NCBI GenBank assembly: GCA_003169675.1
Contig: PNAT01000123.1
Span: forward strand, 330-43,164
DNA length: 42,835 bases
Source: Acidimicrobiaceae bacterium
GTDB taxonomy: Bacteria; Actinomycetota; Acidimicrobiia; Acidimicrobiales; RAAP-2
Reading direction: 5' to 3'
Positions 18,226-27,536 of the stretch are shown in pieces. The notes below the pieces were generated by a model. The model was not told the origin of the DNA. It did no database searches and saw only the letters and a list, made by a program, of their open reading frames with translations. Numbering within the stretch: the stretch's first letter is position 1; every line of letters begins with the position of its first letter. The position numbers and the translations under genes were made by a program.

Positions 18226-18509
18226 TCATCATCGCCGGGTCGCTCAGCTTCGACCCGTCCGATCGTGACGATGTCCTCGCCAGTCTTCAAGAAGTCACCG
18301 CATGCAGCCGAAGCGACGAAGGGTGTATCGAGTACACGTGGGCCGAAGACATCGAGTCACCCAACGTGTTCCGTTTCTTTGAATGTTGGGAGTCCCAGGA
18401 ACACTTCGATGCCCACCTTGCGGCACCGCACGAAGAGGCATTCGGCGAGCGCAACATGCGCCGTATCACCGGGGCGACGGCCCAGATCTATTCGGCCACC
18501 GAGGACTGA
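18222..18509 (+). CDS. Antibiotic biosynthesis monooxygenase (ABM) family protein
   Basis: GCIEYTWAEDIESPNVFRFFECWESQEHFDAHLAAPH; overlaps the upstream stop by ATGA. Confidence 0.85.
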   Translation: MIIIAGSLSFDPSDRDDVLASLQEVTACSRSDEGCIEYTWAEDIESPNVFRFFECWESQEHFDAHLAAPHEEAFGERNMRRITGATAQIYSATED

Positions 18510-20023
18510 AGTGGTGCACCGTCGATCGCACAGTGGTAACTGCGCAGGTGCTGATCAGGTATGGGTGCGGCCCGGTCCGGGTTCCGGATAGTGGCCACGG
18601 CCAGGAGTCCCCCGGCCGCGCACGTCACCCCGGCGATGAGGACGGCCGTCTGGAAGCCGGACGCGAATTGATGCGGCGTGAGAGCCGAGCCTCCAGTGAT
18701 GCCGGCGAGCAGGGGGAGGACGGCCACGGCCAGGAGCCCGGCCGCCCGGGCCACCACGTTGTTCACGGCGGAAGCCAGGCCACTGTGCTCGGCCGGAGCG
18801 GCACTCATCGCGGTGGCGGTCAGCGGGGCCACTGTGATGGCCAACCCGGCGCCGAAGAGCACGACCGCCGGGAGCACGTGCGTGACGTAGGCCCCGTCGC
18901 GCGACGCTGGTGCCAGCAGCGCCAGGCCGGAGCCAACCACGCACGGTCCGACCGACATCTGGAGGCGGGGGCCGATACGTGCCGCCAGCTGACCCGATCG
19001 GGCCGAGAAGACCAGCATGATGAAGGTGACCGGGAGGAGGGCCAGCCCGGACGCCAGCGGACTGTAGTGCGACACCACCTGGAGCTCTATGGGGAGAAGA
19101 AAGAGCGCACCCCCCAGCGCGCCATAGACGATGAACGTGACGGCGTTGGCCCCGCTGAATTGCCGGGAGCGAAAGACCCCGAGGGGGAGCATCGGGTGAG
19201 CGCGCGCGTGCTCGGTGAACCCGAAGGCCGGTCCAGCCAGTCCGGCAATGATCAGCCCGATGAGCACCTTCGCACCGGTCCAACCGTGCGACGGGCCCTC
19301 AATGAGGCCGTAGGTGAGTCCCCCGAGGAAGAGGACGGCCAGGGTGGCACCAATGGAGTCGACCCGACCGGCACTGGTGGGGTCGTGGGACTCGGGCACA
19401 TGTTGGGCGGTGATGACCATGACGCCCGCGGCCAGGGGAATGTTGATGAAGAACACCCACCGCCATGATCCGGCGGCGATCAGATAACCCCCGACGAGGG
19501 GACCGGCGGCGGCGGTGACCCCGCCCAGCCCCGACCAGGCGCCGATGGCGCGGGAGCGATCCTTGGTCTGGAAGGAGGCCTGAAGGATGGCCAGGCTGGC
19601 CGGCACCAGAAGCGCCCCACCCACACCCTGGAGGACCCTGGCCACAATGAGCGTACCGGCATTCGGTGCCACCCCGCAGGCGACCGAAGCCAGGGCGAAC
19701 CAGACGATGCCGATGGAGAAGATCCGCTTGCGACCCAGGCGATCGCCGAGGGAACCACCCAGGAGGAGGAACGCAGCCAGGGTCAACGCGTAGCCGGTCA
19801 CCACCCACTGCAACGTGCCCACCCCACTGTGGAAATTGCGACCGATCGTCGGCAGTGCGATGCCGACCACGGTGGCATCGAGCGCGGCGATGCCAGAGCC
19901 GAGCACCGTGGCGGCAATGACCCAGCGGCCCTGCCTGGAATCGAACGAGATCAGATGGTCGGGATCGCACACGCCGCATTCCGGGGGCAAGGTGGCCAAG
20001 GTGGTCGATCTCCCGTTCTCCAA
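18488..20023 (-). CDS. MFS transporter, DHA2 (EmrB/QacA-like) drug:H+ antiporter
   Basis: LDATVVGIALPTIGRNF...LQWVVTGYALTLAAFLLLGGSLGDRLGRKRIFSIG...GPLVGGYLI...WRWVFFINIPLAAG. Confidence 0.9.
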   Translation of the reverse strand: MENGRSTTLATLPPECGVCDPDHLISFDSRQGRWVIAATVLGSGIAALDATVVGIALPTIGRNFHSGVGTLQWVVTGYALTLAAFLLLGGSLGDRLGRKRIFSIGIVWFALASVACGVAPNAGTLIVARVLQGVGGALLVPASLAILQASFQTKDRSRAIGAWSGLGGVTAAAGPLVGGYLIAAGSWRWVFFINIPLAAGVMVITAQHVPESHDPTSAGRVDSIGATLAVLFLGGLTYGLIEGPSHGWTGAKVLIGLIIAGLAGPAFGFTEHARAHPMLPLGVFRSRQFSGANAVTFIVYGALGGALFLLPIELQVVSHYSPLASGLALLPVTFIMLVFSARSGQLAARIGPRLQMSVGPCVVGSGLALLAPASRDGAYVTHVLPAVVLFGAGLAITVAPLTATAMSAAPAEHSGLASAVNNVVARAAGLLAVAVLPLLAGITGGSALTPHQFASGFQTAVLIAGVTCAAGGLLAVATIRNPDRAAPIPDQHLRSYHCAIDGAPLQSSVAE

Positions 20024-20178
20024 GAGCCAGCTGTCGGGTCACGATGAGACTGTTGCGCCCGAACGTTCATCCGACCGCCACACTACGGGCGCTGACCATT
20101 CTCCGGGCCCTTTCCGGGAGCCTGGACCTTCGGGTGTTCTCCCGAGCAGATCGCTCCCTAGGAACCTAAGCTGCCCGT

Positions 20179-21618
20179 ATGGAACGACTCGGGGGACTCG
20201 ACGCCGCTTTTCTGTACTTCGAGACTCCGAGCATGCACATGCATGTGTGCGGACTGCTCGTACTCGACACATCCAAGGTCGAGGGGGGCTACTCCTTCGA
20301 GCGGATCCGGCAGATGCTGCTGGAACGCCATCCGCTCATGCCCGCCATGAGCCGCAAGCTCGTGGTGCCTCCTCTCAACTTCGGCCGACCCCATTGGATC
20401 AAGGATCCCGATTTTGACATCGACTACCACTTGCGGCGTATCGCTGTTCCCGCGCCCGGAGGTGATCACGAGCTCGCCGAGTTGGCCGGCGACATTGCCA
20501 GCCGGCCGCTCGACCGGGCCCACCCCCTGTGGGAGATGTGGGTGGTCGAGAACCTCCAAGACGACAAGATTGCCATCTTCGCCAAGATGCACCACTCGAC
20601 CATTGACGGCATCTCGGGAGCCAACATGATGGTCTACCTCTTCGATCTGGAAGCGGAGCCGGAAGCCCCCCCGGAGATTCCCGATGATCTGGCGCCGGAA
20701 CGCATGCCGAGCAGTTTCGAGATGTTGGGGCGGGGTGCACTTGAGGCGCTGGTCCGTCCCTTTGAAATCGCCCGCCTCATTCCGGCCACGGTCTCCCGGC
20801 TGGGCAGCGTGTTGATGACCACGGGTCAACGACGCGGCCAGGGCATGGCGGCGCCCTTCGCCGCTCCCCGTACCTCATTCAATGGCGCGGTCACGCCCCA
20901 CCGCACGGTTGCCTTCACCGAGGTGCAAATCGAAGATGTGAAGACGGTGAAGGACTCTCTGGGGGTCAAGGTCAACGATGTGGTGACCGCCGTGGTGGGT
21001 GGGGCGCTTCGCCGTCACCTCCAGGCACGGGATGAATTGCCGGAGAAGTCGCTCATCTCCGCCATTCCCGTATCGGTGCAGGGTGAGACCGCCGGCAGCG
21101 AGGGCATGACGAAGATCTCCGTCATGTTCTCCAGCCTCATGACCGATGTCGCCGATCCCGTCGAGCGCTTGCAGGCCATCGCCGAGACGAACATCAAGGC
21201 CAAAGAGGTCCACAAGATGGTGGGTGCGGACACGCTGATGAAATGGGCCGATCACGCCGCCCCGAACACGTTCTCGCTGGCCGCTCGTCTCTATTCGAGC
21301 TTGCGACTCTCGGAGCGCCATCCTGTCGTGCACAACCTCATCATTTCGAATGTGCCGGGACCGCCGATCCCCCTGTTCATGGCCGGCGCCCGATTGGTCG
21401 GTCTGTACCCGCTCGGTCCCATCATGGAGGGAGCCGGGCTCAACATCACCGTCCTTTCCAACGAAGACCGGATCGGTTTCGGATTCATCGCCTGCCGAGA
21501 GCTCATGCCCGAACTCTGGGAGCTGGCCGAGGCGATACCGGCGGAACTGGCCGAGCTGGTCAAGGCGGTGAGTGGGAGGGTGCCGCAGGCTAAAGAGGCG
21601 CCAGCGCTTCCTGGCTGA
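20179..21618 (+). CDS. Wax ester synthase/diacylglycerol acyltransferase (WS/DGAT) family
   Basis: LGGLDAAFLYFETPSMHMHV; MHHSTIDGISG (HHxxxDG); VKVNDVVTAVVGGALRRHL; LIISNVPGPPIPLFMAGA. Confidence 0.92.
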   Translation: MERLGGLDAAFLYFETPSMHMHVCGLLVLDTSKVEGGYSFERIRQMLLERHPLMPAMSRKLVVPPLNFGRPHWIKDPDFDIDYHLRRIAVPAPGGDHELAELAGDIASRPLDRAHPLWEMWVVENLQDDKIAIFAKMHHSTIDGISGANMMVYLFDLEAEPEAPPEIPDDLAPERMPSSFEMLGRGALEALVRPFEIARLIPATVSRLGSVLMTTGQRRGQGMAAPFAAPRTSFNGAVTPHRTVAFTEVQIEDVKTVKDSLGVKVNDVVTAVVGGALRRHLQARDELPEKSLISAIPVSVQGETAGSEGMTKISVMFSSLMTDVADPVERLQAIAETNIKAKEVHKMVGADTLMKWADHAAPNTFSLAARLYSSLRLSERHPVVHNLIISNVPGPPIPLFMAGARLVGLYPLGPIMEGAGLNITVLSNEDRIGFGFIACRELMPELWELAEAIPAELAELVKAVSGRVPQAKEAPALPG

Positions 21619-22879
21619 CCGGCCCGGTTGACGCCAGGCCGGTCTGCACCAGCGCGTCGGTGACAAGTTGTCTCACGACTCCCGACCAGAAGAACCCGAT
21701 GTGCCCACCCCCGTAGGTGGCCATTCGGGGCCGGTCCCAGTGCAGCCAGAGACGGTGAGCCTGGGCGAAGGTCGCCATCCGATCACCGAGACCGGCGAAG
21801 ATGAAACGGCCTTCGTGCGGCACGCGGCACTCCATCGAAAGGGGAGAAACGACGCCATGGACGGCGTCGCCGGCCGGACCCAAGACCCCGAGCGACTCCG
21901 CCTGGCGAGCGATGTCCGGCACGCTGTGACGGCGATAGAGATCCGGCAGGTCGACGACGGGAACGCCCGCGATGACGCAGGCCAGGTCATCCTCGAGCCC
22001 CGCCACCAGGGAGGCGATGCTCCCGCCCAGTGAATGCCCGAAGACCCCGACTCGCTCGGCCCCTTCGGCGTGGCGGAGCCAGGCGATCATCCGGCGGACG
22101 TCCCAGGCCGCTTGGGCCAATCCATGCAAGCTGTCGACCAGGTCGATGGACATGAAACCCTCGCCCATCGCTTTTCCCTCCGAGCGCGCGCCGTGCAAGG
22201 GCAGGACCACGATGGCGACATTGACACCGCTCCGCGTCAGCTGTTTGGCGCGGAAGGCCCTCATGTCCATCAGTGCATTGGCTCCCAGCCCAAAGCCGTG
22301 CACGCAGACGAGCCACGTGTTCGACGGCTCAGGTGAGCGCGCAATCCACGCATGAGACGTGTGGTTGGCCTTGTGGGCGAGCCATCGGTCCCGGCCGGCT
22401 TCGTCCTCATGGGGTTCCCAGCCGCTTGGGTACGAGACATGTTCGTACCTCATGCCGAGCACGCGGCCGGGTTCCATCAGCACATCTTCAGGGGCCGGGG
22501 GCGCATCGTGATAGCTCGCCGGATTGGTGAGCCAGCCTTGCGAGGCGAACTGGACGAGAGCGGAGGAGATGTCGGCGGCCGCATTGGCAAAGTCGTCACC
22601 CTTTGGGAGGAGGCGGGGGTTCCTGAAGGCGGCGATGAGAACCTCATCGAGAAGGACCTGGGCCGCCAGGCCGGGGGTGGTGTGGACCGGCACGATGGTG
22701 TCGTCGTTCCCGGCACCAGCCGTGCGAGCATGGGATCGGGACAAGAACGCCGCCGCCCGGGGACCCGCACGCATGACTCCGGTGGTCCGTGGGTCATGCA
22801 CCACCCGCTGGGTGACCTGCCACACTCCGTTGACGGCGTTCGACACTTCCTTGGGGAGGTTCACCGTCACGGGAGCCAC
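21590..22879 (-). CDS. Alpha/beta hydrolase
   Basis: WLVCVHGFGLGANALMDMRAF; VGVFGHSLGGSIASL (GxSxG); GTG start at 22879 inferred within ORF 21590..23287; convergent 29-bp overlap with WS/DGAT. Confidence 0.85.
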   Translation of the reverse strand: MAPVTVNLPKEVSNAVNGVWQVTQRVVHDPRTTGVMRAGPRAAAFLSRSHARTAGAGNDDTIVPVHTTPGLAAQVLLDEVLIAAFRNPRLLPKGDDFANAAADISSALVQFASQGWLTNPASYHDAPPAPEDVLMEPGRVLGMRYEHVSYPSGWEPHEDEAGRDRWLAHKANHTSHAWIARSPEPSNTWLVCVHGFGLGANALMDMRAFRAKQLTRSGVNVAIVVLPLHGARSEGKAMGEGFMSIDLVDSLHGLAQAAWDVRRMIAWLRHAEGAERVGVFGHSLGGSIASLVAGLEDDLACVIAGVPVVDLPDLYRRHSVPDIARQAESLGVLGPAGDAVHGVVSPLSMECRVPHEGRFIFAGLGDRMATFAQAHRLWLHWDRPRMATYGGGHIGFFWSGVVRQLVTDALVQTGLASTGPVSQEALAPL

Positions 22880-22988
22880 ATTACCTACGATGGGAGAGCC
22901 GCCAGCCAATTGGGGGCGAAATCGGCTGCCGTCACCGGCAGGTCCTACGCGGCCCCGGATTGTGCAAAGCCAATGGGCGCGATGGAAG

Positions 22989-23837
22989 ATGGTGCGCGTG
23001 CCGATCGTCCACTTGCCGCATGACGCCCGCGCTGAAGTTGTGGCCGAAGTCATCTCGGGCGATGGGGCGGTCATCGTCGATCGGCTGGCCCCCCTTGAAC
23101 TCATGGATCGCGTCGACGACGAGCTGCGGCCGTTCCTTGACGCCACGCCCACCGGTCCCGATGAATTCAGCGGCGACAAGACGCGGCGCACCGGGTCCCT
23201 GATCGCCCGCTCCCCATCCTCCCGGGAGTTGGTCATGCACCCCTTGGCCCTCGGGACCACGCGGCTCTTTCTCAGCCATGCCACCAACTTCCAGCTCCAC
23301 CTGACTCAGGCCATCGCCATCGGCCCGGGGGAGTCGGCCCAACCGATCCACCGGGATCAATGGGCCTTCGACTTCTTCCCCTTTCCACCGGGCTACGAGG
23401 TGCAATGCAACACCATCTGGGCGCAGACGGACTTCACCGAAGAAAATGGCGCCACCAGGGTCGTGCTGCGGAGCAACCGGGCGGAGGACCGGCTGTCCTT
23501 CGAGCTGGCCGACACCGAACCGGCCGAAATGGCACGAGGCTCGGCGCTCTTCTATTCGGGCAGCGTGTACCACGGAGGAGGGCCCAACCGGAGCGGCACC
23601 ACGCGCATCGGCCTCAACATCACCTACAACGTGGCCTGGTTACGTCAGGAGGAGAACCAGTACCTCTCGGTCCCCCGGGAGGTGGCCGAGACACTCCCGA
23701 CGGAACTCCTGCGGCTGATGGGATACGACCGTGGTGCCTACGCGTTGGGTTACATCGACGACCTGCGTGACCCCATCGAAGCGGTCCGACCCGGCACCGG
23801 GTCGGTCGGGTTCGCGGTGAGCCAACCCGAGGAGTGA
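22989..23837 (+). CDS. Phytanoyl-CoA dioxygenase (PhyH)-family protein
   Basis: IHRDQWAFDFFPFPPGYEVQCNTIWAQTDFTEENGATRVVLRSNR...YHGGGPNRSGTTRIGLNITYNVAWLRQEENQYLS. Confidence 0.85.
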   Translation: MVRVPIVHLPHDARAEVVAEVISGDGAVIVDRLAPLELMDRVDDELRPFLDATPTGPDEFSGDKTRRTGSLIARSPSSRELVMHPLALGTTRLFLSHATNFQLHLTQAIAIGPGESAQPIHRDQWAFDFFPFPPGYEVQCNTIWAQTDFTEENGATRVVLRSNRAEDRLSFELADTEPAEMARGSALFYSGSVYHGGGPNRSGTTRIGLNITYNVAWLRQEENQYLSVPREVAETLPTELLRLMGYDRGAYALGYIDDLRDPIEAVRPGTGSVGFAVSQPEE

Positions 23838-23867
23838 TCGTGTGATCGCACTCGGGGTGGAACTACC

Positions 23868-24362
23868 GTGTGGGCCGTGCCGGTGGAGATCCGATTGGCC
23901 AGCGACAGCGACCACCACGACCTCTTCGAGGCCTTCGAGCGGATCGTCAACGCACTGGACGGCTTCCCTCACGCCCCGCCGCTCACCCGAGCCGAATTCA
24001 ACGAGTATTGGATCGCCCACTCGTCGGCCGTGTCGATCGCGCGGTTCAACGGCCACCTTGTCGGGGCCAGCTACATCAAACCGAATTTCGTGGGACGGGC
24101 CGCGCACATCGCCAACGCCGGCTACTTCGTGCTGGGGCCGTATCGAGGCACCGGGGTCGGCCGGTCCCTGGTGGAACACTCCTTGAAGGAAGCCCGGCGC
24201 CTGGGTTTTGATGCCATGTTGTTCAACCTCGTCTTCGAATCAAATCCGGCCCGCGCTATGTACCGCAAGCTCGGATTCGAGGAGATCGGCCGCATCCCTT
24301 CAGCCGTCAATGGGGAGGACGCGTTGATCTACTGGCGCAGCCTGGAGGACGTCGAGCCTTGA
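23868..24362 (+). CDS. GNAT-family N-acetyltransferase
   Basis: YFVLGPYRGTGVGRSLVEHSLKEARRLGFDAMLFNLVFESNPARAMYRKLGFEEIGRIPSA. Confidence 0.88.
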   Translation: MWAVPVEIRLASDSDHHDLFEAFERIVNALDGFPHAPPLTRAEFNEYWIAHSSAVSIARFNGHLVGASYIKPNFVGRAAHIANAGYFVLGPYRGTGVGRSLVEHSLKEARRLGFDAMLFNLVFESNPARAMYRKLGFEEIGRIPSAVNGEDALIYWRSLEDVEP

Positions 24363-25111
24363 GTGACGTGACCACAGAGATGTGTGGGGACCACGTGGCC
24401 GCCGTCTGCCTGCGTCGCCCGCCCAACAACTTCTTCGATACCGCGTTGTTGAATGAACTGGCCACCGCCTACGAAGACCTGGCTGCCGGCACATGGTGCC
24501 GGGCCATCGTCCTAACGTCGGAAGGGAAGAATTTCTGCGCCGGGCTCGATTTCGGGGCCAATGCCGGGCAGGACATCGCCGAGCTCTATGGCGCGGCGCG
24601 GCGTCTGTTCGAGGCGCCGCTTCCCGTCGTGGCCGCCGTGCGGGGGAGTGCCGTTGGTGGGGGATGCGGCTTGGCGCTGTCGGCTGACTTCCGGTTCGCC
24701 ACGGCAAAGAGCCGCTTCAGTGCCAACTTCTCACGGCTGGGTTTCCATCATGGTTTCGCCCTGACGGTCACCCTGCCGGCGGTGGTCGGGCAGCAGCGCG
24801 CAGCCGACCTCCTCTTCACGGGCCGCCGGGTAGGAGGAGAGGAGGCCCTCGCCATGGGCCTGTGCGACCACATGGCCACGGAGGACGAACTCGTGGAGCA
24901 GGCCACGGCCTTCGCCGGCTCCATTTCGGCGTCGGGGCCGTTGGCCGTGCAGGCCATTCGGGCCACTCTTCGGCGGGGGCTGGTGGAGAAGGTACGTCTG
25001 GCCATGGACCATGAGTGCGCCGAACAGGAAAAGCTCCGGGTCACGGCGGACTTTGCCGAGGGAGTGCGGGCGAGCGCCGAACGCCGGGAGCCCCGCTTCT
25101 CGGGTGCCTAG
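24359..25111 (+). CDS. Enoyl-CoA hydratase/isomerase family protein
   Basis: AIVLTSEGKNFCAGLDFG; APLPVVAAVRGSAVGGGCGLALSADFRFATAKSRFSANFSRLGFHHG. Confidence 0.9.
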   Translation: MSDVTTEMCGDHVAAVCLRRPPNNFFDTALLNELATAYEDLAAGTWCRAIVLTSEGKNFCAGLDFGANAGQDIAELYGAARRLFEAPLPVVAAVRGSAVGGGCGLALSADFRFATAKSRFSANFSRLGFHHGFALTVTLPAVVGQQRAADLLFTGRRVGGEEALAMGLCDHMATEDELVEQATAFAGSISASGPLAVQAIRATLRRGLVEKVRLAMDHECAEQEKLRVTADFAEGVRASAERREPRFSGA

Positions 25112-25182
25112 GGCCGGTCGGCCAAAATTCCCGCGTTAGGGTGACGCCCACGCCGTTGCCGCAGAAGGTCTAAGGGGGCCCC

Positions 25183-26397
25183 ATGACCGACACCGTGCCC
25201 GTCATCGACTGGGCCAGCGATTTCGATGTACTCGATCCGCGCTACATCACGGACCCCTTCAGCATCTGGGACGACCTGAGAACGACCTGTCCCATCGCAC
25301 ATACCGATCGGCGGATCAGCAGCTGGCTGCCGACGCGCTATGAGGACGTGACGGCGATCGCCCACGACATTGCGCACTTCAGCTCGCTGCGGGTGGCAGT
25401 GATCCCCGGGGGGGAGGATGACGAGCCCCCGGTAGATTTCGAGGGACCGAATCTTGAGTACGGGCTGCCACCTATCTCGGCCGACCCGCCGCTGCACACC
25501 TGGACCCGACGGCTGCTCTTGCCCTGGTTCTCGCACCGGCGGGTGGACGGCTACGTGCCGATGACCCGCGACCTTTGCCGTGGCCTCCTGGACGGATTTG
25601 CCGAGGGCGCGCACGCCGACGCGGCGGCGGGCTACGCCCAGCAGATCCCGGTCCGGGTGATCGCTCACATTCTGGGCGTCTCCACCGACATGTCCGATAC
25701 CTTCACCATGTGGGTGCGTGACATTCTTGAATTCGCCGATGATCCCGAACGGCGCCAGCGGGGCGCCGAGGGCCTCTTGATGTACTTCGTGGAGCAGCTC
25801 GAGTACCGCCGCCACAATCCGGGCCCGGACCTGCTCAGCGAGTTGCTGGGGGAGGAAGTCGATGGCAAGCCGATTGACGACGGCATCATCCTGGGGATCG
25901 CCGCGCTGGTCCTGATCGCCGGGGTGGACACGACGTGGAGTGCCATCGGGTCATCGATCTGGCACCTGGCCACCCACCCCGAGGACCAGCAGCGCCTGCG
26001 GGACGAACCCGGGCTCATGGCGCTGGCCGTCGAGGAGCTCCTCCGGGCCTACTCCCCGGTTACCATGGCCCGCCTGGTCACCGAGGATGTCGAGTACGGC
26101 GGCTGCCCCATGAAAGAGGGTGACAAGGTCTTGATGAACTTCCCCGCCGCCAACCGGGATCCCGAGGCCTTCGAGGAACCCGATGTGGTGCGGCTCGACC
26201 GGGCCCACAACCGGCACGTCGCCTTCGGCTCAGGCATCCACCGCTGCGCCGGGTCGAACTTGGCCCGCATGGAGCTCCAGGTGGCGCTGGAGGAGTGGCT
26301 GCATCGCATTCCCGCCTTCTCGTTGGAGCAGGGCAAGGAGATCACCTGGGCCGGCGGGCAGGTCAGAGGGCCCCGCATCCTGCCGGTGGTGTTCTGA
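25183..26397 (+). CDS. Cytochrome P450
   Basis: LIAGVDTTWSAIG (I-helix), VEELLRAYSPV, FGSGIHRCAGSNLARMELQVALEEWL (heme Cys). Confidence 0.95.
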   Translation: MTDTVPVIDWASDFDVLDPRYITDPFSIWDDLRTTCPIAHTDRRISSWLPTRYEDVTAIAHDIAHFSSLRVAVIPGGEDDEPPVDFEGPNLEYGLPPISADPPLHTWTRRLLLPWFSHRRVDGYVPMTRDLCRGLLDGFAEGAHADAAAGYAQQIPVRVIAHILGVSTDMSDTFTMWVRDILEFADDPERRQRGAEGLLMYFVEQLEYRRHNPGPDLLSELLGEEVDGKPIDDGIILGIAALVLIAGVDTTWSAIGSSIWHLATHPEDQQRLRDEPGLMALAVEELLRAYSPVTMARLVTEDVEYGGCPMKEGDKVLMNFPAANRDPEAFEEPDVVRLDRAHNRHVAFGSGIHRCAGSNLARMELQVALEEWLHRIPAFSLEQGKEITWAGGQVRGPRILPVVF

Positions 26398-26591
26398 TGA
26401 AGATCCGCGTTGATCCCGACAAGTGCCAGGGACATGCCCGCTGCTACGGGCTGGCTCCCGAACTCTTCGATGTCGACGACTACGGCCAGGCTTCCGTCAT
26501 CGTGGACGAGGTGCCCACCGAACTTGAGGACAAGGCCCGCTTGGCCGTGGCCAACTGCCCGGAGTACGCCATTGAGATCCTGAGCGAATAG
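26397..26591 (+). CDS. P450-associated small ferredoxin (3Fe-4S-type)
   Basis: MKIRVDPDKCQGHARCYGLAPELFDVDDYG...ANCPEYAIEIL; CxxHxxC...CP; ATGA overlap with the P450 stop. Confidence 0.92.
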   Translation: MKIRVDPDKCQGHARCYGLAPELFDVDDYGQASVIVDEVPTELEDKARLAVANCPEYAIEILSE

Positions 26592-26610
26592 CGCGGCCCG
26601 TCCAGCCCGG

Positions 26611-27522
26611 ATGACCGACCCTCTTGCCGTTCCCTTCCCCGCGCCCGCCTGGTTCGACCGAGCCGTCTCCATTCCCTACACCGATGAGGTGGTGGAGGTG
26701 GACGGGTGCCCGATCCACTATCTCGCCTGGGGCGAGCGCGGCAAGCGGGGGCTGGTGTTCGTGCACGGGGGTGGTGCCCATGCGCACTGGTGGACCCCGG
26801 TGGCCGCCACCTTTGCCGCCGAATTCCGGGTGGCGGCACTCGACCTCTCCGGGCACGGCGACAGCGGCCATCGGGAGCTCTACGACCCCGAGCAGTGGAC
26901 CGACGAGGTGGTGGCCGTGGGGGGAGATGCCGGGATCAGCGGCCCACCGGTCATCATCGGCCACTCCATGGGTGGCTTCATCACCATCGCCACGGCGGCC
27001 CGCCACGCCGACCGGGTCGATGGCGTCATCGTCTGCGACTCGCCGGTGGCCGAGCTCGACCCGGAAATCAGCGCCTTCCACCTTCGTGAGGCCTTCGGGC
27101 GCCCGAGGACGTACGCCGATCGGGACGACGCCGTGGCGCACTTCCGCACGGTGCCGGCGCAGGAGCACTACCTCGACTACGTCATCGACTACGTGGCGCG
27201 CCACTCCCTCAAGGAGGTGGACGGGGGGTGGCAGTGGAAGTTCGACCGGAGGATCTTCGAGCAGTTCGGCTTCGGCATGCGCTCCATCGCCTCTCCGTAC
27301 CTGACCGAGGTCGACTGCCGCCTGGCTCTCCTGCGTTCGGAGTGCGGGCTGGTCACGCCCGACATCGGCGCCTCCATGTACGAGAAGCTGGGCCGGGTGA
27401 CCCCGGTGATCGAGATCCCCGAGGCCGGCCATCACGCCATGCTGGACCAGCCTCTCCTGCTCCTCACCGCGCTGCGCACCCTCCTGGCCGACTGGGACCA
27501 CTCGGTCCCGTATCGCCGCTGA
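26611..27522 (+). CDS. Alpha/beta hydrolase
   Basis: GLVFVHGGGAHAHWW; VIIGHSMGGFITIA; IPEAGHHAMLDQP. Confidence 0.92.
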   Translation: MTDPLAVPFPAPAWFDRAVSIPYTDEVVEVDGCPIHYLAWGERGKRGLVFVHGGGAHAHWWTPVAATFAAEFRVAALDLSGHGDSGHRELYDPEQWTDEVVAVGGDAGISGPPVIIGHSMGGFITIATAARHADRVDGVIVCDSPVAELDPEISAFHLREAFGRPRTYADRDDAVAHFRTVPAQEHYLDYVIDYVARHSLKEVDGGWQWKFDRRIFEQFGFGMRSIASPYLTEVDCRLALLRSECGLVTPDIGASMYEKLGRVTPVIEIPEAGHHAMLDQPLLLLTALRTLLADWDHSVPYRR

Positions 27523-27536
27523 GCGGCCGGCCGCGC

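Noticed and set aside
18383-19468. Long + strand ORF (361 aa) antisense to the DHA2 gene
   Set aside because: Gly/Arg/Glu-rich low-complexity translation typical of antisense frames in high-GC DNA; the minus-strand DHA2 protein is clearly the real CDS
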